NCBI RefSeq assembly: GCF_900105055.1
Contig: NZ_FNTA01000004.1
Location: 6,975,501-7,039,500 of the forward strand
DNA length: 64,000 bases
Reading direction: 5' to 3'
DNA from: Amycolatopsis lurida
Lineage (GTDB): Bacteria; Actinomycetota; Actinomycetes; Mycobacteriales; Pseudonocardiaceae
This document shows positions 7,246 to 15,096 of the stretch, piece by piece. The position numbers and the translations under genes were made by a program. The notes under the pieces were generated by a model. The model was not told the DNA's origin and ran no database searches. It worked only from the letters and a program-made list of their open reading frames with translations. Numbering within the stretch: the first letter of the stretch is position 1; every line of letters starts with the position of its first letter.

Positions 7246-9426
7246 CTACTTCGAGGCGTCGACCAGCTCTCGCTCGTCAGGCGCGTCCAGCTGCTTCGCG
7301 AGCTTCTCGCCTTCGACGTCCACATCGGGCAGTAAGCGATCCAGCCACTTCGGCAACCACCAGGCACCGCGGCCGAGCAGGGACATCAGCGCCGGCACGA
7401 TGGTCATCCGGATCACGAAGGCGTCCACCAGCACCCCGAACGCCAGCGCGAACCCGATCGACTGGATCAGCGACGATTCCGCGAGGACGAACCCGGCGAA
7501 CACGCTGATCATGATCAGGGCGGCGGCGACCACGACGCGGGAGCCGTGCCGGAAACCGGTCACCATCGCCTGCTGCGGTTCGGCGCCGTGGACGTATTCC
7601 TCCCGCATCCGCGTCACCAGGAACACCTGGTAGTCCATCGCGAGCCCGAACAGCACGCCGATCAGCAGGATCGGCAGCATGCTCATGATCGGCCCGGTCG
7701 TCTTCACCCCGAGCAGGTCGGTGAGCCAGCCCCACTGGAACACCGCCACCACGGCGCCGAACGTCGCGACCACGGAGCCGAGGAAGCCCAGAGTCGCCTT
7801 CAGCGGGACCACGATCGACCGGAACACCAGCATCAGCAGCAGGAACGCCAGCCCGACGATCAGTGCGAGATAGGGCAGCATCGCGTCGGCGAGTTTCTCC
7901 GAGACGTCGATGTTGGCCGCGGTCTGGCCGGTCACCGCCAGCGACGCGCCGGTGGCCGTGCCCAGCCCCGCGTTCAGGCCGCGGATGTCGCTGACCAGGT
8001 CTTCGGTCGCGGTGCTGCTCGGACCACTCTTCGGGATGACGGTCAGCAGCGCCAGGTCGCCGTCCCGGTTGGTCTTCGGCGGCGTGACGATCGGGCGTTC
8101 GGGGAGGCCGCCGATACCCGCGGCCGCCTGCTGGAGCGCGGCTTGGCGGTCGGTGCTGCCGCTCAGGTCGACGACGATCACCAGCGGGCCGTTCGCGCCC
8201 TCGCCGAAGCTGCGGGTGACGGTGTCGTAGGCCTTGCGCTGGGTGGTGTCCGGCGCGGCGGTGCTGTCGTTCGGCAGGCCGAGCTGCATGCTCGCGGCCG
8301 GGATGGCGACGATCGCGAGACCGGCGATCGCGGCGATCAGCACCGGGATCCGGCGGCGGGCCACGAAACGCGCCCAGCGCTCGCCGTGTGTCGTCGCGCT
8401 TTCCTTGCGGCGCAGGCGGATCTTGCCGCCCGCCAGTTTGCCGCCCGCGAAGCCGAGCACGGCGGGCAGCAGGGTGAGCGCGATGACGACCGCGATGGCG
8501 ACGGTGATCGCCGCGGCGATGCCCATCTCGCCGAGGAACGGGATGCCGACGACGGTCAGGCCCGCCAGCGCGATGATCACGGTCAGCCCGGCGAACACGA
8601 CCGCGGAACCCGCCGTGCCGGTGGCGCGTCCGGCGGCTTCCTCCGGATCCCGGCCGATCGTGAGTTCGTGCCGGTAGCGGGAAACGATGAAGAGCGCGTA
8701 GTCGATGCCGACGGCGAGGCCGATCATCAGCGCGAGCACGGGCGTGTTCGTGTTCAGTTCGAGGAAACCGGACGCCGTCGTGATCCCCGCCATGCCGATG
8801 CCGACGCCGATGAGCGCGGTCAGCAGCGGGATCCCGGCCGCGAGCAGCGAGCCGAAGGTGATGATCAGGACGACGGCGGCGACCGCGACACCGAGACCTT
8901 CGGTGGCGTTCGTGGCGGGCATCGCCTGGACGGCGTCACCGCCGAATTCCACCGTGTACCCGGCTGCCTTGGCGGAATCCGCGGCGGCCATCAGGCCGTC
9001 GCGGTCGGCGTCGGTGAGCTCGAAGCCCGGGACGCGGTAGCTGACCTGCGCCAGCGCGACATGCTTGTCGGGCGAGATCGCCCGCTCTTGCAACGGGTCG
9101 ACCACCCCGGCGACCTTCGGCGCGTCCTTGAGCCCCTTGACGAGCCCCGCGATCGCGGCCTGCCCGCCGGCGTCGGTGATGTCACCGGGCGTCGAGATGA
9201 CGACGCGCGCCGTCGCGCCGCCGGCGGCGGCTTCCGGGAACCGGTCGGCGAGCTGGTCGATCGCCTTCTGCGATTCGGTGCCGGGAATGGTCACCGAGTT
9301 CGAAAGCTGGCCGGACAGGGTCAGCGCGCCCGCGCCGAGGGCCACCAGGACAGCGGCCCACACCGCTGTCACCAGCGCCCGGCGCCGGAACGAGAACCGG
9401 CCCAGGCGGTACAGGAAGCTGGCCAC
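7246..9426 (-). CDS. MMPL family RND-type transporter
   Basis: This 726-aa inner-membrane exporter has the MmpL layout: an N-terminal helix (RRRALVTAVWAAVLVALGAG), a large outside domain, a helix bundle, a second outside domain and a second bundle. The proton-relay Asp-Tyr pairs are present: GLAVGIDYALFIVSRYRHE in the first half and GLAMDYQVFLVTRMREEY in the second. Family members export lipids, siderophores or drugs. It starts at GTG 9426 with GGGAG upstream. The divergent TetR gene and three operator repeats between them suggest substrate-induced expression. The substrate is unknown. Confidence 0.92.
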   Translation of the reverse strand: MASFLYRLGRFSFRRRALVTAVWAAVLVALGAGALTLSGQLSNSVTIPGTESQKAIDQLADRFPEAAAGGATARVVISTPGDITDAGGQAAIAGLVKGLKDAPKVAGVVDPLQERAISPDKHVALAQVSYRVPGFELTDADRDGLMAAADSAKAAGYTVEFGGDAVQAMPATNATEGLGVAVAAVVLIITFGSLLAAGIPLLTALIGVGIGMAGITTASGFLELNTNTPVLALMIGLAVGIDYALFIVSRYRHELTIGRDPEEAAGRATGTAGSAVVFAGLTVIIALAGLTVVGIPFLGEMGIAAAITVAIAVVIALTLLPAVLGFAGGKLAGGKIRLRRKESATTHGERWARFVARRRIPVLIAAIAGLAIVAIPAASMQLGLPNDSTAAPDTTQRKAYDTVTRSFGEGANGPLVIVVDLSGSTDRQAALQQAAAGIGGLPERPIVTPPKTNRDGDLALLTVIPKSGPSSTATEDLVSDIRGLNAGLGTATGASLAVTGQTAANIDVSEKLADAMLPYLALIVGLAFLLLMLVFRSIVVPLKATLGFLGSVVATFGAVVAVFQWGWLTDLLGVKTTGPIMSMLPILLIGVLFGLAMDYQVFLVTRMREEYVHGAEPQQAMVTGFRHGSRVVVAAALIMISVFAGFVLAESSLIQSIGFALAFGVLVDAFVIRMTIVPALMSLLGRGAWWLPKWLDRLLPDVDVEGEKLAKQLDAPDERELVDASK

Positions 9427-9463
9427 GAAAGTCTCCCGTTCACTCGTTCAGGTTCATTTCAAG

Positions 9464-9525
9464 CTAGCCGATCGGCTAGGGGGCTACAAGCCGATCGGCA
9501 AGTGTGTGACTAGCCGCACGGCTAG
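9464..9525. promoter_or_regulatory. Triple palindromic TetR operator at 23-bp spacing
   Basis: Three palindromes lie between the MMPL and TetR genes: CTAGCCGATCGGCTAG (9464-9479), a middle copy with core GCCGATCGGC (9490-9499), and CTAGCCGCACGGCTAG (9510-9525). The 10-bp cores start at 9467, 9490 and 9513, exactly 23 bp apart, so all copies face nearly the same side of the helix. TetR dimers would be expected to bind here and repress both genes. Confidence 0.8.
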
Positions 9526-9586
9526 TACTCGTTTGGTCAGGAGGCCACGCTTGACGTAATCTCCGACGGCTGAACGAGGAGGGAAC

Positions 9587-10156
9587 ATGGACGTCGTCCA
9601 CGTGGAGGACACCCGCACGCGACTACTGGGCACGGCGTTGCGGCTGTTCACCGAACACGGCGTGGAAGGCACCTCGCTGCAGATGATCGCGGACGCCCTC
9701 GGCGTCACCAAGGCAGCCGTCTACTACCACTTCAAGACGAAGGCGGAGATCACCGAATCCGTCGCCGAACCCGTGCTGCGGGAGCTCGAAGGCATCGTCG
9801 ACGACGCCCGCGCCCAGCGCACCCGGGGCGCGCAGATCGACCACCTGCTCGACGGGTTCGTCGATCTCGTGGTGCGGCACCGCGCGCTGGTCGCCCTGTT
9901 CTCCAGCGACCCCGGTATCGCCCGCGCGATCGAGAAATCCGTCCACCGCTCGGAAAGCTTCAAGAACCGGCTGCTGGAGATCCTCGCCGGGCCGGAGCCG
10001 GACGCGCTGGGGATGGTCACCGCGCAGGTGCTCCTGGCCGGTATCGCCCTCGCCGGTGGTTCACCCGAGGTCACTTCGCTCGACGACGAGACGCTGCGCG
10101 AAACGCTCCTCAGCGTCGGCCGCAAGCTCTACAACCGCCCGCGCCGCCGTTCGTGA
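9587..10156 (+). CDS. TetR family transcriptional regulator (MMPL-linked)
   Basis: This 189-aa protein has an N-terminal TetR HTH (TRLLGTALRLFTEHGVEGTSLQMIADALGV, then TKAAVYYHFKTKAEI) and an all-helical ligand domain. AGGAGG lies 5 nt before the ATG. It is divergent from the MMPL transporter with the triple operator between them. It is most likely a local repressor that releases on binding the transported compound or an antibiotic. Confidence 0.92.
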   Translation: MDVVHVEDTRTRLLGTALRLFTEHGVEGTSLQMIADALGVTKAAVYYHFKTKAEITESVAEPVLRELEGIVDDARAQRTRGAQIDHLLDGFVDLVVRHRALVALFSSDPGIARAIEKSVHRSESFKNRLLEILAGPEPDALGMVTAQVLLAGIALAGGSPEVTSLDDETLRETLLSVGRKLYNRPRRRS

Positions 10157-10202
10157 CCGATGTGTTCAAGACAGGCGCCGCGATCCGCGCGACCCTGTCG
10201 GT

Positions 10203-11075
10203 ATGAACATCGATCTGAACGCGGCGGCCACGTTCATGGCCACCCAGGCCCGGCTGCTCGACAGGCGGCGCTTCGACGTCCTCTTCCGCGACGGCGACCC
10301 GGCCGCGGCGCTCGCCGCGCTCGAGGCGTACCGCAATCCCGACGGTGGCTACGGCCACGGGCTCGAACCCGACTGCCGCTCGGTGACCAGCCAGCCCGCC
10401 GGCGCGCTGCACGCGTTCGAGGTCTTCGCCGACGTCGGCAAGTCGACAAGTCCGCGTGCGGCCGAACTCTGCGACTGGCTCGCCTCGATCTCCTTGCCCG
10501 ACGGCGGGATCCCGTTCGCGCTGCCGATGCCGGATCCGTCCGGCAGCGCGCCGTTCTGGGCGAGCGCGGATCCGGCGGTCTCCTCGCTGCAGATCACCGC
10601 GATCGTCGCGGTGACCGCGCAGCGCGTCGCGGCGCACGATCCCGCGGTCGCCGCACATCCCTGGCTCGCGAAGGCCACAAGATACTGCCTCGATGAGATG
10701 GAGAAGCTCGACGAGGCGCCGCACGCGCTCGTGCTCGCCTTCGCGATGAAGCTGGTGGACGGGCTCGGCGACACGCGCCTGGTCGAGAAGCTCGGCCGAT
10801 TCGTCCCGGACGACGGCGTGGTCGCCGTGGGTGGCGGGATCGAGGGCGAGGCCATGCGCCCGCTCGATTTCGCACCGGAACCCGGTGGCCCGGCACGGAA
10901 GCTCTTCCGGCCCGGCGTCATCGAGGCGGATCTGCGGCGGGTGGCGGGCGGGCAGCACGGCGACGGCGGCTGGCGTGTCGACTACACGAGCTATTCGCCC
11001 GCCGCCGCGCTGGAGTGGAACGGCATGTTCACCGTGAACACGTTGTCGCTTCTCCGGAAGAACGGGCTGGTCTAG
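10203..11075 (+). CDS. Alpha/alpha-barrel (prenyltransferase/terpenoid-cyclase-like repeat) protein
   Basis: This 290-aa protein has repeats typical of (alpha/alpha)6 toroid proteins: ALEAYRNPDGGYGHGLEPDCRS, LASISLPDGGIPFALP and QHGDGGWRVDYTSYSPAAALEW. The DGG(Y/I/W) motifs are the QW-like hallmark. Cyclases have an acidic DxDD motif, which is not seen, so catalytic cyclisation is unlikely. It begins 47 bp after the TetR gene, and its stop overlaps that of convergent kptA. Its role is unknown. Confidence 0.7.
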   Translation: MNIDLNAAATFMATQARLLDRRRFDVLFRDGDPAAALAALEAYRNPDGGYGHGLEPDCRSVTSQPAGALHAFEVFADVGKSTSPRAAELCDWLASISLPDGGIPFALPMPDPSGSAPFWASADPAVSSLQITAIVAVTAQRVAAHDPAVAAHPWLAKATRYCLDEMEKLDEAPHALVLAFAMKLVDGLGDTRLVEKLGRFVPDDGVVAVGGGIEGEAMRPLDFAPEPGGPARKLFRPGVIEADLRRVAGGQHGDGGWRVDYTSYSPAAALEWNGMFTVNTLSLLRKNGLV

Positions 11076-11620
11076 GGGAGTCTGCGCAGGAATCGCGGCG
11101 GAACGGCGGCGGTGAGCCAGACGCCGTTCGCGCTCACCTGGAACTCGTGTCCGGCGGCGGACATCTCCCGGGCGTCCACGGTGAGCAGCACAGGGACGCC
11201 GCGCCGCGCCCCGACGGCCCGAGCGGTGTCCACGGTCGCCGAGAGATGCACGGCATGCCGTTTCATCGGCTTGAGTCCCTCGTACAGGATCGCGTCGAGG
11301 AACCGGGAGACCGTGCCGTGGTAGAGCACGTCCGGTGGGATCGCGGCGGGCAGTGCGAGGTCGACGTCGACACTGTGGCCCTGGCTGGCGCGGATCCGCA
11401 GCCCGGCCTCGTCGAAGGCGAAGCGCCGCTTGTCGTTGCCATCGACCACTTCGTCGAGTTCGGCGCGGGTGAGCGGCAAACCGTTGCGCCGCAAGGCCAC
11501 CAAGAGCGTGTCGACGTCGACCCAGCCGTCAGGGGTGAGGGTGATCCCTATGTCGCCGGGCGCGTGCCGCAGGTGCCGGGAGAGCCGTTTCGAGACTCGG
11601 ATGAGGTTCTTCTTATCCAT
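11072..11620 (-). CDS. kptA: RNA 2'-phosphotransferase (Tpt1/KptA)
   Basis: This 182-aa enzyme transfers an RNA internal 2'-phosphate to NAD+, giving ADP-ribose 1''-2'' cyclic phosphate. The N-lobe has SKRLSRHLRHAPGDIGI with the catalytic Arg-His. The NAD lobe has ASQGHSVDVDL, VLYHGTVSRFLDAIL and RHAVHLSAT. Eukaryotes use it in tRNA splicing, but bacteria have no such splicing, so its natural substrate is open. Its stop shares bases with the stop of the convergent gene. Confidence 0.93.
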   Translation of the reverse strand: MDKKNLIRVSKRLSRHLRHAPGDIGITLTPDGWVDVDTLLVALRRNGLPLTRAELDEVVDGNDKRRFAFDEAGLRIRASQGHSVDVDLALPAAIPPDVLYHGTVSRFLDAILYEGLKPMKRHAVHLSATVDTARAVGARRGVPVLLTVDAREMSAAGHEFQVSANGVWLTAAVPPRFLRRLP

Positions 11621-11666
11621 TTCGAGTCACAGTGACGCACATCCGGCCCCCGCGTGGCAACGGAAT

Positions 11667-12128
11667 TCAGATGCCACCCTCGGAAGCCGGGCGCAGCTTC
11701 CCCGCGCCGGGGCCGAATCGGGACATCTGGTCGTCGGCGTTGTAGAGCCCGCAGCTGCGCAGGGAGAGGCAACCACAGCCGACGCATCCGGTCAGCCTGT
11801 CGCGCAGGCGCTGCAACGCGTCGATCCGCGCGTCGAGTTCGTCCTGCCAGCCCCGCGAAAGGCGGGCCCAGTCGGCCTTGGTGGGGGCGTGGTCCTTGGG
11901 CAGGGTCTCCAGTGCCGAGCTGATGTCGTCCAGGCTGAGCCCGACCCGCTGCGCGGCGCGGATGAAGGCGATCCGGCGCAGCACCGAACGCGAGTACCGG
12001 CGCTGATTGCCCGCCGAGCGCTCTGAGCTGATCAGCCCCTTGTCCTCGTAGAAACGCAAAGCCGTATGGGGCACGCCGCTGCGGTCGGCGACCTGCCCGA
12101 TGCTCAGGTGTTCAGCCAGTCTCGTCAC
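11667..12128 (-). CDS. soxR: Redox-sensitive transcriptional activator SoxR
   Basis: This 153-aa MerR-family protein has an N-terminal HTH (LSIGQVADRSGVPHTALRFYEDKGL), a dimerisation helix and the [2Fe-2S] cysteines Cys115, Cys118, Cys120 and Cys126 (CVGCGCLSLRSC). Oxidation of the cluster by redox-cycling compounds activates transcription. In actinobacteria SoxR mostly responds to endogenous redox-active metabolites. It is divergent from a split transketolase, with a SoxR-box-like sequence between them. The GTG at 12128 is the start; no strong ribosome site is seen. Confidence 0.95.
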   Translation of the reverse strand: MTRLAEHLSIGQVADRSGVPHTALRFYEDKGLISSERSAGNQRRYSRSVLRRIAFIRAAQRVGLSLDDISSALETLPKDHAPTKADWARLSRGWQDELDARIDALQRLRDRLTGCVGCGCLSLRSCGLYNADDQMSRFGPGAGKLRPASEGGI

Positions 12129-12143
12129 GTCGCCAGATTAGCC

Positions 12144-12176
12144 TTGACTTCGACCTAAGTCGAGGTTGCAACCTCG
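12144..12176. promoter_or_regulatory. SoxR-box-like element and overlapping palindrome
   Basis: TTGACTTCGACCTAAGTCGA begins at 12144 and matches the layout of actinobacterial SoxR boxes: a TTGAC -35 and an imperfect dyad CTTCGACCTAAGTCGAGG at 12148-12165. It overlaps a perfect 16-bp palindrome CGAGGTTGCAACCTCG at 12161-12176. The position directly upstream of the transketolase start (12181) suggests that SoxR drives that gene. Confidence 0.6.
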
Positions 12177-12180
12177 GTTC

Positions 12181-12873
12181 ATGACCACCGACACCAAGAC
12201 CGGCTACGAGGATCTGCCGAGGCTGATCTCGTTGATGACCGGGGACGAGAAGCATCAGGCGGCCGCGGAGTCCACTGTGGACGTCCTGTGGGTGCTCTAC
12301 GACCGTGTGCTCGACATCACCCCGGAGAACGTCCGTGATCCGGGCCGCGACCGCTTCCTCCTGTCGAAAGGCCACGGCCCGATGGCCTACTACGCGGTGC
12401 TGGCGAAGAAGGGCTTCATCCACGAGGAAGAACTCGCCGGCTGGACTTCGGCCGAGTCCCGGCTCGGTCACCATCCCGACCGGGCGAGGCTTCCCGTGGC
12501 CGAGATCTCCAGTGGTTCGCTGGGCCACGGGCTTCCGCTGGCCATCGGCACCGTGTTCGGCCTGCGCGCCAAGGGATTCCGTGACGCCAAGGTCGTCACC
12601 CTCATCGGCGACGCAGAGCTCGACGAGGGCTCCAACCAAGAGGCCATCGCGGTCGCCGGCCGGATCGGCATGCCGCAGCTGACGGCCGTCGTCGTCGACA
12701 ACTCCTCGGCCACGCACGGCTGGCCCGGCGGGATAGCCCGCCGGTTCGAGGTCGAAGGCTGGACGACCCGCACCGTCGACGGCCGCGATCACGACGCGCT
12801 CCACGAAGCCTTCACCGCACCCCATCCGGACCGGCCGCTCGCCGTGGTCGCGACCGTCGAGCGAAAGGCCTGA
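12181..12873 (+). CDS. Transketolase, N-terminal (TPP-binding) subunit
   Basis: This 230-aa protein equals the TPP-binding half of transketolase: DRFLLSKGHGPMAYYAVLAKKG, the SSGSLGHGLPLAIG loop, and the TPP/Mg motif GDAELDEGSNQEA with downstream VVVDNSS. Together with the next gene it forms a split transketolase, which transfers two-carbon units between sugar phosphates. The ATG at 12181 was chosen over an upstream TTG because the operator palindrome ends at 12176. It faces soxR and may belong to its regulon. Confidence 0.88.
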   Translation: MTTDTKTGYEDLPRLISLMTGDEKHQAAAESTVDVLWVLYDRVLDITPENVRDPGRDRFLLSKGHGPMAYYAVLAKKGFIHEEELAGWTSAESRLGHHPDRARLPVAEISSGSLGHGLPLAIGTVFGLRAKGFRDAKVVTLIGDAELDEGSNQEAIAVAGRIGMPQLTAVVVDNSSATHGWPGGIARRFEVEGWTTRTVDGRDHDALHEAFTAPHPDRPLAVVATVERKA

Positions 12874-12877
12874 ACCC

Positions 12878-13768
12878 GTGAACATGCGTGAAACGTTCCT
12901 CGAAGCCGCCGCCGAGGCGCTCGACACCGACCCGAACGTCGCCGTCGTGCTCGCCGACATCTCCGCGGCACAACTCGCCTTCGCCGCGAGGAAACATCCG
13001 GACCGGGTGCTCAACGTCGGCATCCGCGAACAACTGATGATGAGCACCGCGGGCGGCCTCGCGCTGGCCGGGATGCGCCCGATCGTCCACACCTTCTCGT
13101 CATTCCTCGTGGAGCGGGCTTTCGAGCAGGTCAAACTCGACCTCGGGCACCAGGACGTCGGTGCGGTGCTGGTGTCCTCGGGCGCGTCCTACGACATGCC
13201 GACCGCCGGGCGGACACACCAGGCACCAGGGGACGTCGCCCTCATCGACACGCTCCCGGGCTGGACCGTGCACGTGCCGGGGCATCCCGAGGAGGCCCGG
13301 CGGCTGCTGCTCGAGTCCATCCCGGGCGACGGGCGCGTCTATCTCCGGCTGTCCGCGCAGGAGAACGCGAAAGCGCATCTGGGCGCGGGCCTGCAAACAC
13401 TGCGTGAAGGCGGGCGAGGTGTGGTGGTGGCCGTCGGGCCGATGCTCGACCGGACGCTGGAGGCGACCGCCGATCTCGACGTGACCGTGCTCTACACCTC
13501 GACCATCCGGCCCTTCGACGCCGCCGGGCTGCGCGCCGCCGTCGAGGCCGCGGGGGCCACCGACGTCGTGCTGATCGAGCCGTACCTCGCGGGAACGTCG
13601 GCGCACGCGGTGACCGACGCCTTGTCCGAAACGCCGCACCGGCTGCTCTCCCTCGGTGTCCGGCGGGACGCGGAAGTGCGCATCTACGGCGAAATGGCCG
13701 ATCACGACCTCGCGCACGGCCTCGACGCCGGCTCGATCGCCTTGTCGGTCAAGGAATTCCTCCGCTAG
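12878..13768 (+). CDS. Transketolase, C-terminal subunit
   Basis: This 296-aa partner of the preceding gene has the pyrimidine-binding domain (VVLADISAAQLAFAARKHPD, RVLNVGIREQLMMSTAGGLA with the conserved catalytic Glu in GIREQ, and HTFSSFLVERAFEQVKLDL) and the C-terminal transketolase domain (VLYTSTIRPFDAAGL). It starts 4 bp after the N-subunit stop at GTG 12878; ATG 12884 is an alternative. Split transketolases also occur in secondary-metabolite sugar or aminohydroxybenzoate-like pathways, so a specialised role is possible. Confidence 0.87.
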   Translation: MNMRETFLEAAAEALDTDPNVAVVLADISAAQLAFAARKHPDRVLNVGIREQLMMSTAGGLALAGMRPIVHTFSSFLVERAFEQVKLDLGHQDVGAVLVSSGASYDMPTAGRTHQAPGDVALIDTLPGWTVHVPGHPEEARRLLLESIPGDGRVYLRLSAQENAKAHLGAGLQTLREGGRGVVVAVGPMLDRTLEATADLDVTVLYTSTIRPFDAAGLRAAVEAAGATDVVLIEPYLAGTSAHAVTDALSETPHRLLSLGVRRDAEVRIYGEMADHDLAHGLDAGSIALSVKEFLR

Positions 13769-13857
13769 CGTGCTGCGCCGAAAATCGGTGCGCCTCATTC
13801 GGTGGATCCGGGAAGCCGGGCCGCCGGGAAGGCCTACGAATTTCCGGCGCAGGACGC

Positions 13858-13863
13858 TAGCGT
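13858..13863 (+). promoter_or_regulatory. -10 box of leaderless Nudix promoter
   Basis: TAGCGT is followed by 7 nt and ATG 13871 without a Shine-Dalgarno sequence. Confidence 0.45.
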
Positions 13864-13870
13864 CACCGGG

Positions 13871-14299
13871 ATGACGAAGATCCGCCCGCTCGCGCTCGGG
13901 GTCATCCGCCGCGGCGAAGACCTTCTCGTGTTCGAAGGCCGTGACCACGCCAAAGGCGAGACCTACCATCGCCCGCTCGGCGGCGGGATCGAGTTCGGGG
14001 AGACCGCCGCCGAGGCGTTGCACCGCGAATTCCAGGAGGAACTCGCGGCGGAGCTGACCTCGGTCGAGCAGATCGCCGTGCTGGAGAACGTGTTCACCTA
14101 CGAAGGCAGGCCAGGGCACGAGATCGTGTTCCTGTTCACCGCCGACCTGACCGACAAGGCCTTCTACGAGCGCGACGAGGTCGGCGTGGTGCTCGACGAC
14201 GGCGCGCGCGTGCACTGGCTGCCGATGTCCGACGTGGCGAGTGGCAAGGCGATCCTGTACCCGGACGGACTCGCGGCCCTCCTTTCAGCGCAGCACTGA
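13871..14299 (+). CDS. Nudix hydrolase
   Basis: This 142-aa protein has a nearly complete Nudix box: GGIEFGETAAEALHREFQEE follows the G-x5-E-x7-RE-x2-EE pattern, with Ala in place of the last Gly. Nudix enzymes cleave nucleoside-diphosphate-linked compounds, and the metal is held by the REFQEE glutamates. The substrate is not predictable. The ATG at 13871 is preferred over an upstream in-frame start because the fold begins there and a leaderless -10 box precedes it. Its 3' end overlaps the convergent NIPSNAP gene by 15 bp. Confidence 0.88.
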   Translation: MTKIRPLALGVIRRGEDLLVFEGRDHAKGETYHRPLGGGIEFGETAAEALHREFQEELAAELTSVEQIAVLENVFTYEGRPGHEIVFLFTADLTDKAFYERDEVGVVLDDGARVHWLPMSDVASGKAILYPDGLAALLSAQH

Positions 14300-14953
14300 C
14301 CGCGTGGTCGGTGTCAGTTCCCGTTGTTGCCAAGGGCGTTCGAGTTTGCCCGCCAGTTCGGCACCTGTCCGGTCGAGGAGTTCGCGGTGTTCTTCCGTGG
14401 ACTTCGTGAACCAGACGAACACCGACTCGTTCTCCCGCACGGGAAGGCGGGGAAAGGTGTTCTCCGCGGGCTCCGTTTCGAAGTGGCCGAACGTGTCCAA
14501 GCCGGATTCCCGCAGGACGGGCGCCACATGGTCCGCGAAGTACGCGGAGAACTCCTTGACCGGGACGGCCGGATGGCACACCGTCACCAGCACCCGGGAA
14601 TCGCCGGCGCCGTCCGGATCGGGGAACCCCGGCCCGGACGGGCGCAGCAGCAGGACGTCCGAGGCGTCGATCATCGTCTCGTTCGCCGCCGGGCCGTGCT
14701 CTCGCCACACGGGCCCGTGGTAGAACGCTTCGAGCGCGGCCCGCCTCGCCTCCATGTCCCGGAAACCGCGCAGCCACACGAACTTGTCCGGCTCCGCCGG
14801 CTCGCGGAAGAGGCCGAACAAGCGCATGCCGCAGGCTTCCTGGCTCTCCACGAACTCGCGCTCGAAGAGCTCGATCAGCTCGTCCCGGCGGCCGGGGTGC
14901 AGCGTGTACCGGCGCAGCTCGACGACGGACTGGAACTCGGGGGAATCGGTCAT
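14285..14953 (-). CDS. NIPSNAP family protein
   Basis: This 222-aa protein has the tandem ferredoxin-like NIPSNAP repeat. The N-terminal copy is VVELRRYTLHPGRRDELIELFE, ending FVWLRGFRDMEAR and AFYHGPVWREHG. A second, weaker copy is SRVLVTVCHPAVPVKEFSAYF. Bacterial members are small dimeric alpha/beta-barrel proteins with mostly unknown roles, some being monooxygenase-like. It is convergent with and overlaps the Nudix gene. A TATGGT box 6 nt upstream of its ATG suggests leaderless transcription. Confidence 0.8.
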   Translation of the reverse strand: MTDSPEFQSVVELRRYTLHPGRRDELIELFEREFVESQEACGMRLFGLFREPAEPDKFVWLRGFRDMEARRAALEAFYHGPVWREHGPAANETMIDASDVLLLRPSGPGFPDPDGAGDSRVLVTVCHPAVPVKEFSAYFADHVAPVLRESGLDTFGHFETEPAENTFPRLPVRENESVFVWFTKSTEEHRELLDRTGAELAGKLERPWQQRELTPTTRSVLR

Positions 14954-14959
14954 GCGCGG

Positions 14960-14965
14960 ACCATA
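14960..14965 (-). promoter_or_regulatory. -10 box of leaderless NIPSNAP promoter
   Basis: On the minus strand TATGGT is followed by 6 nt and the ATG at 14953. Confidence 0.45.
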
Positions 14966-14973
14966 GAGGCCCG

Positions 14974-15080
14974 CACCGACAGTTTCGGGCCCTCAGTTCC
15001 TGTCGGTGAACCCGCGTCCGCGATACGTCGACGGGAAGACGCCCTGCCACCGCGATGGCGGGGCCTTCGGCCAGGGCGGG
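14974..15080. terminator. Hairpins between NIPSNAP and the SRPBCC-hydrolase gene
   Basis: CACCGACAG (14974-14982) pairs with CTGTCGGTG (15000-15008). A second, branched stem uses CGCCCTG ... CAGGGCG at about 15040-15080 with an inner GGCC-TTC-GGCC. The second is well placed to end the leftward transcript finishing at 15097. These are structures seen by eye, not scored. Confidence 0.4.
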
Positions 15081-15096
15081 CTCCGCCAACCGGCTC

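Noticed and set aside
12878..13768. Deoxyxylulose-phosphate synthase half
   Set aside because: The gene pairs with a TPP subunit whose motifs and length fit split transketolase; DXS is a single longer chain.
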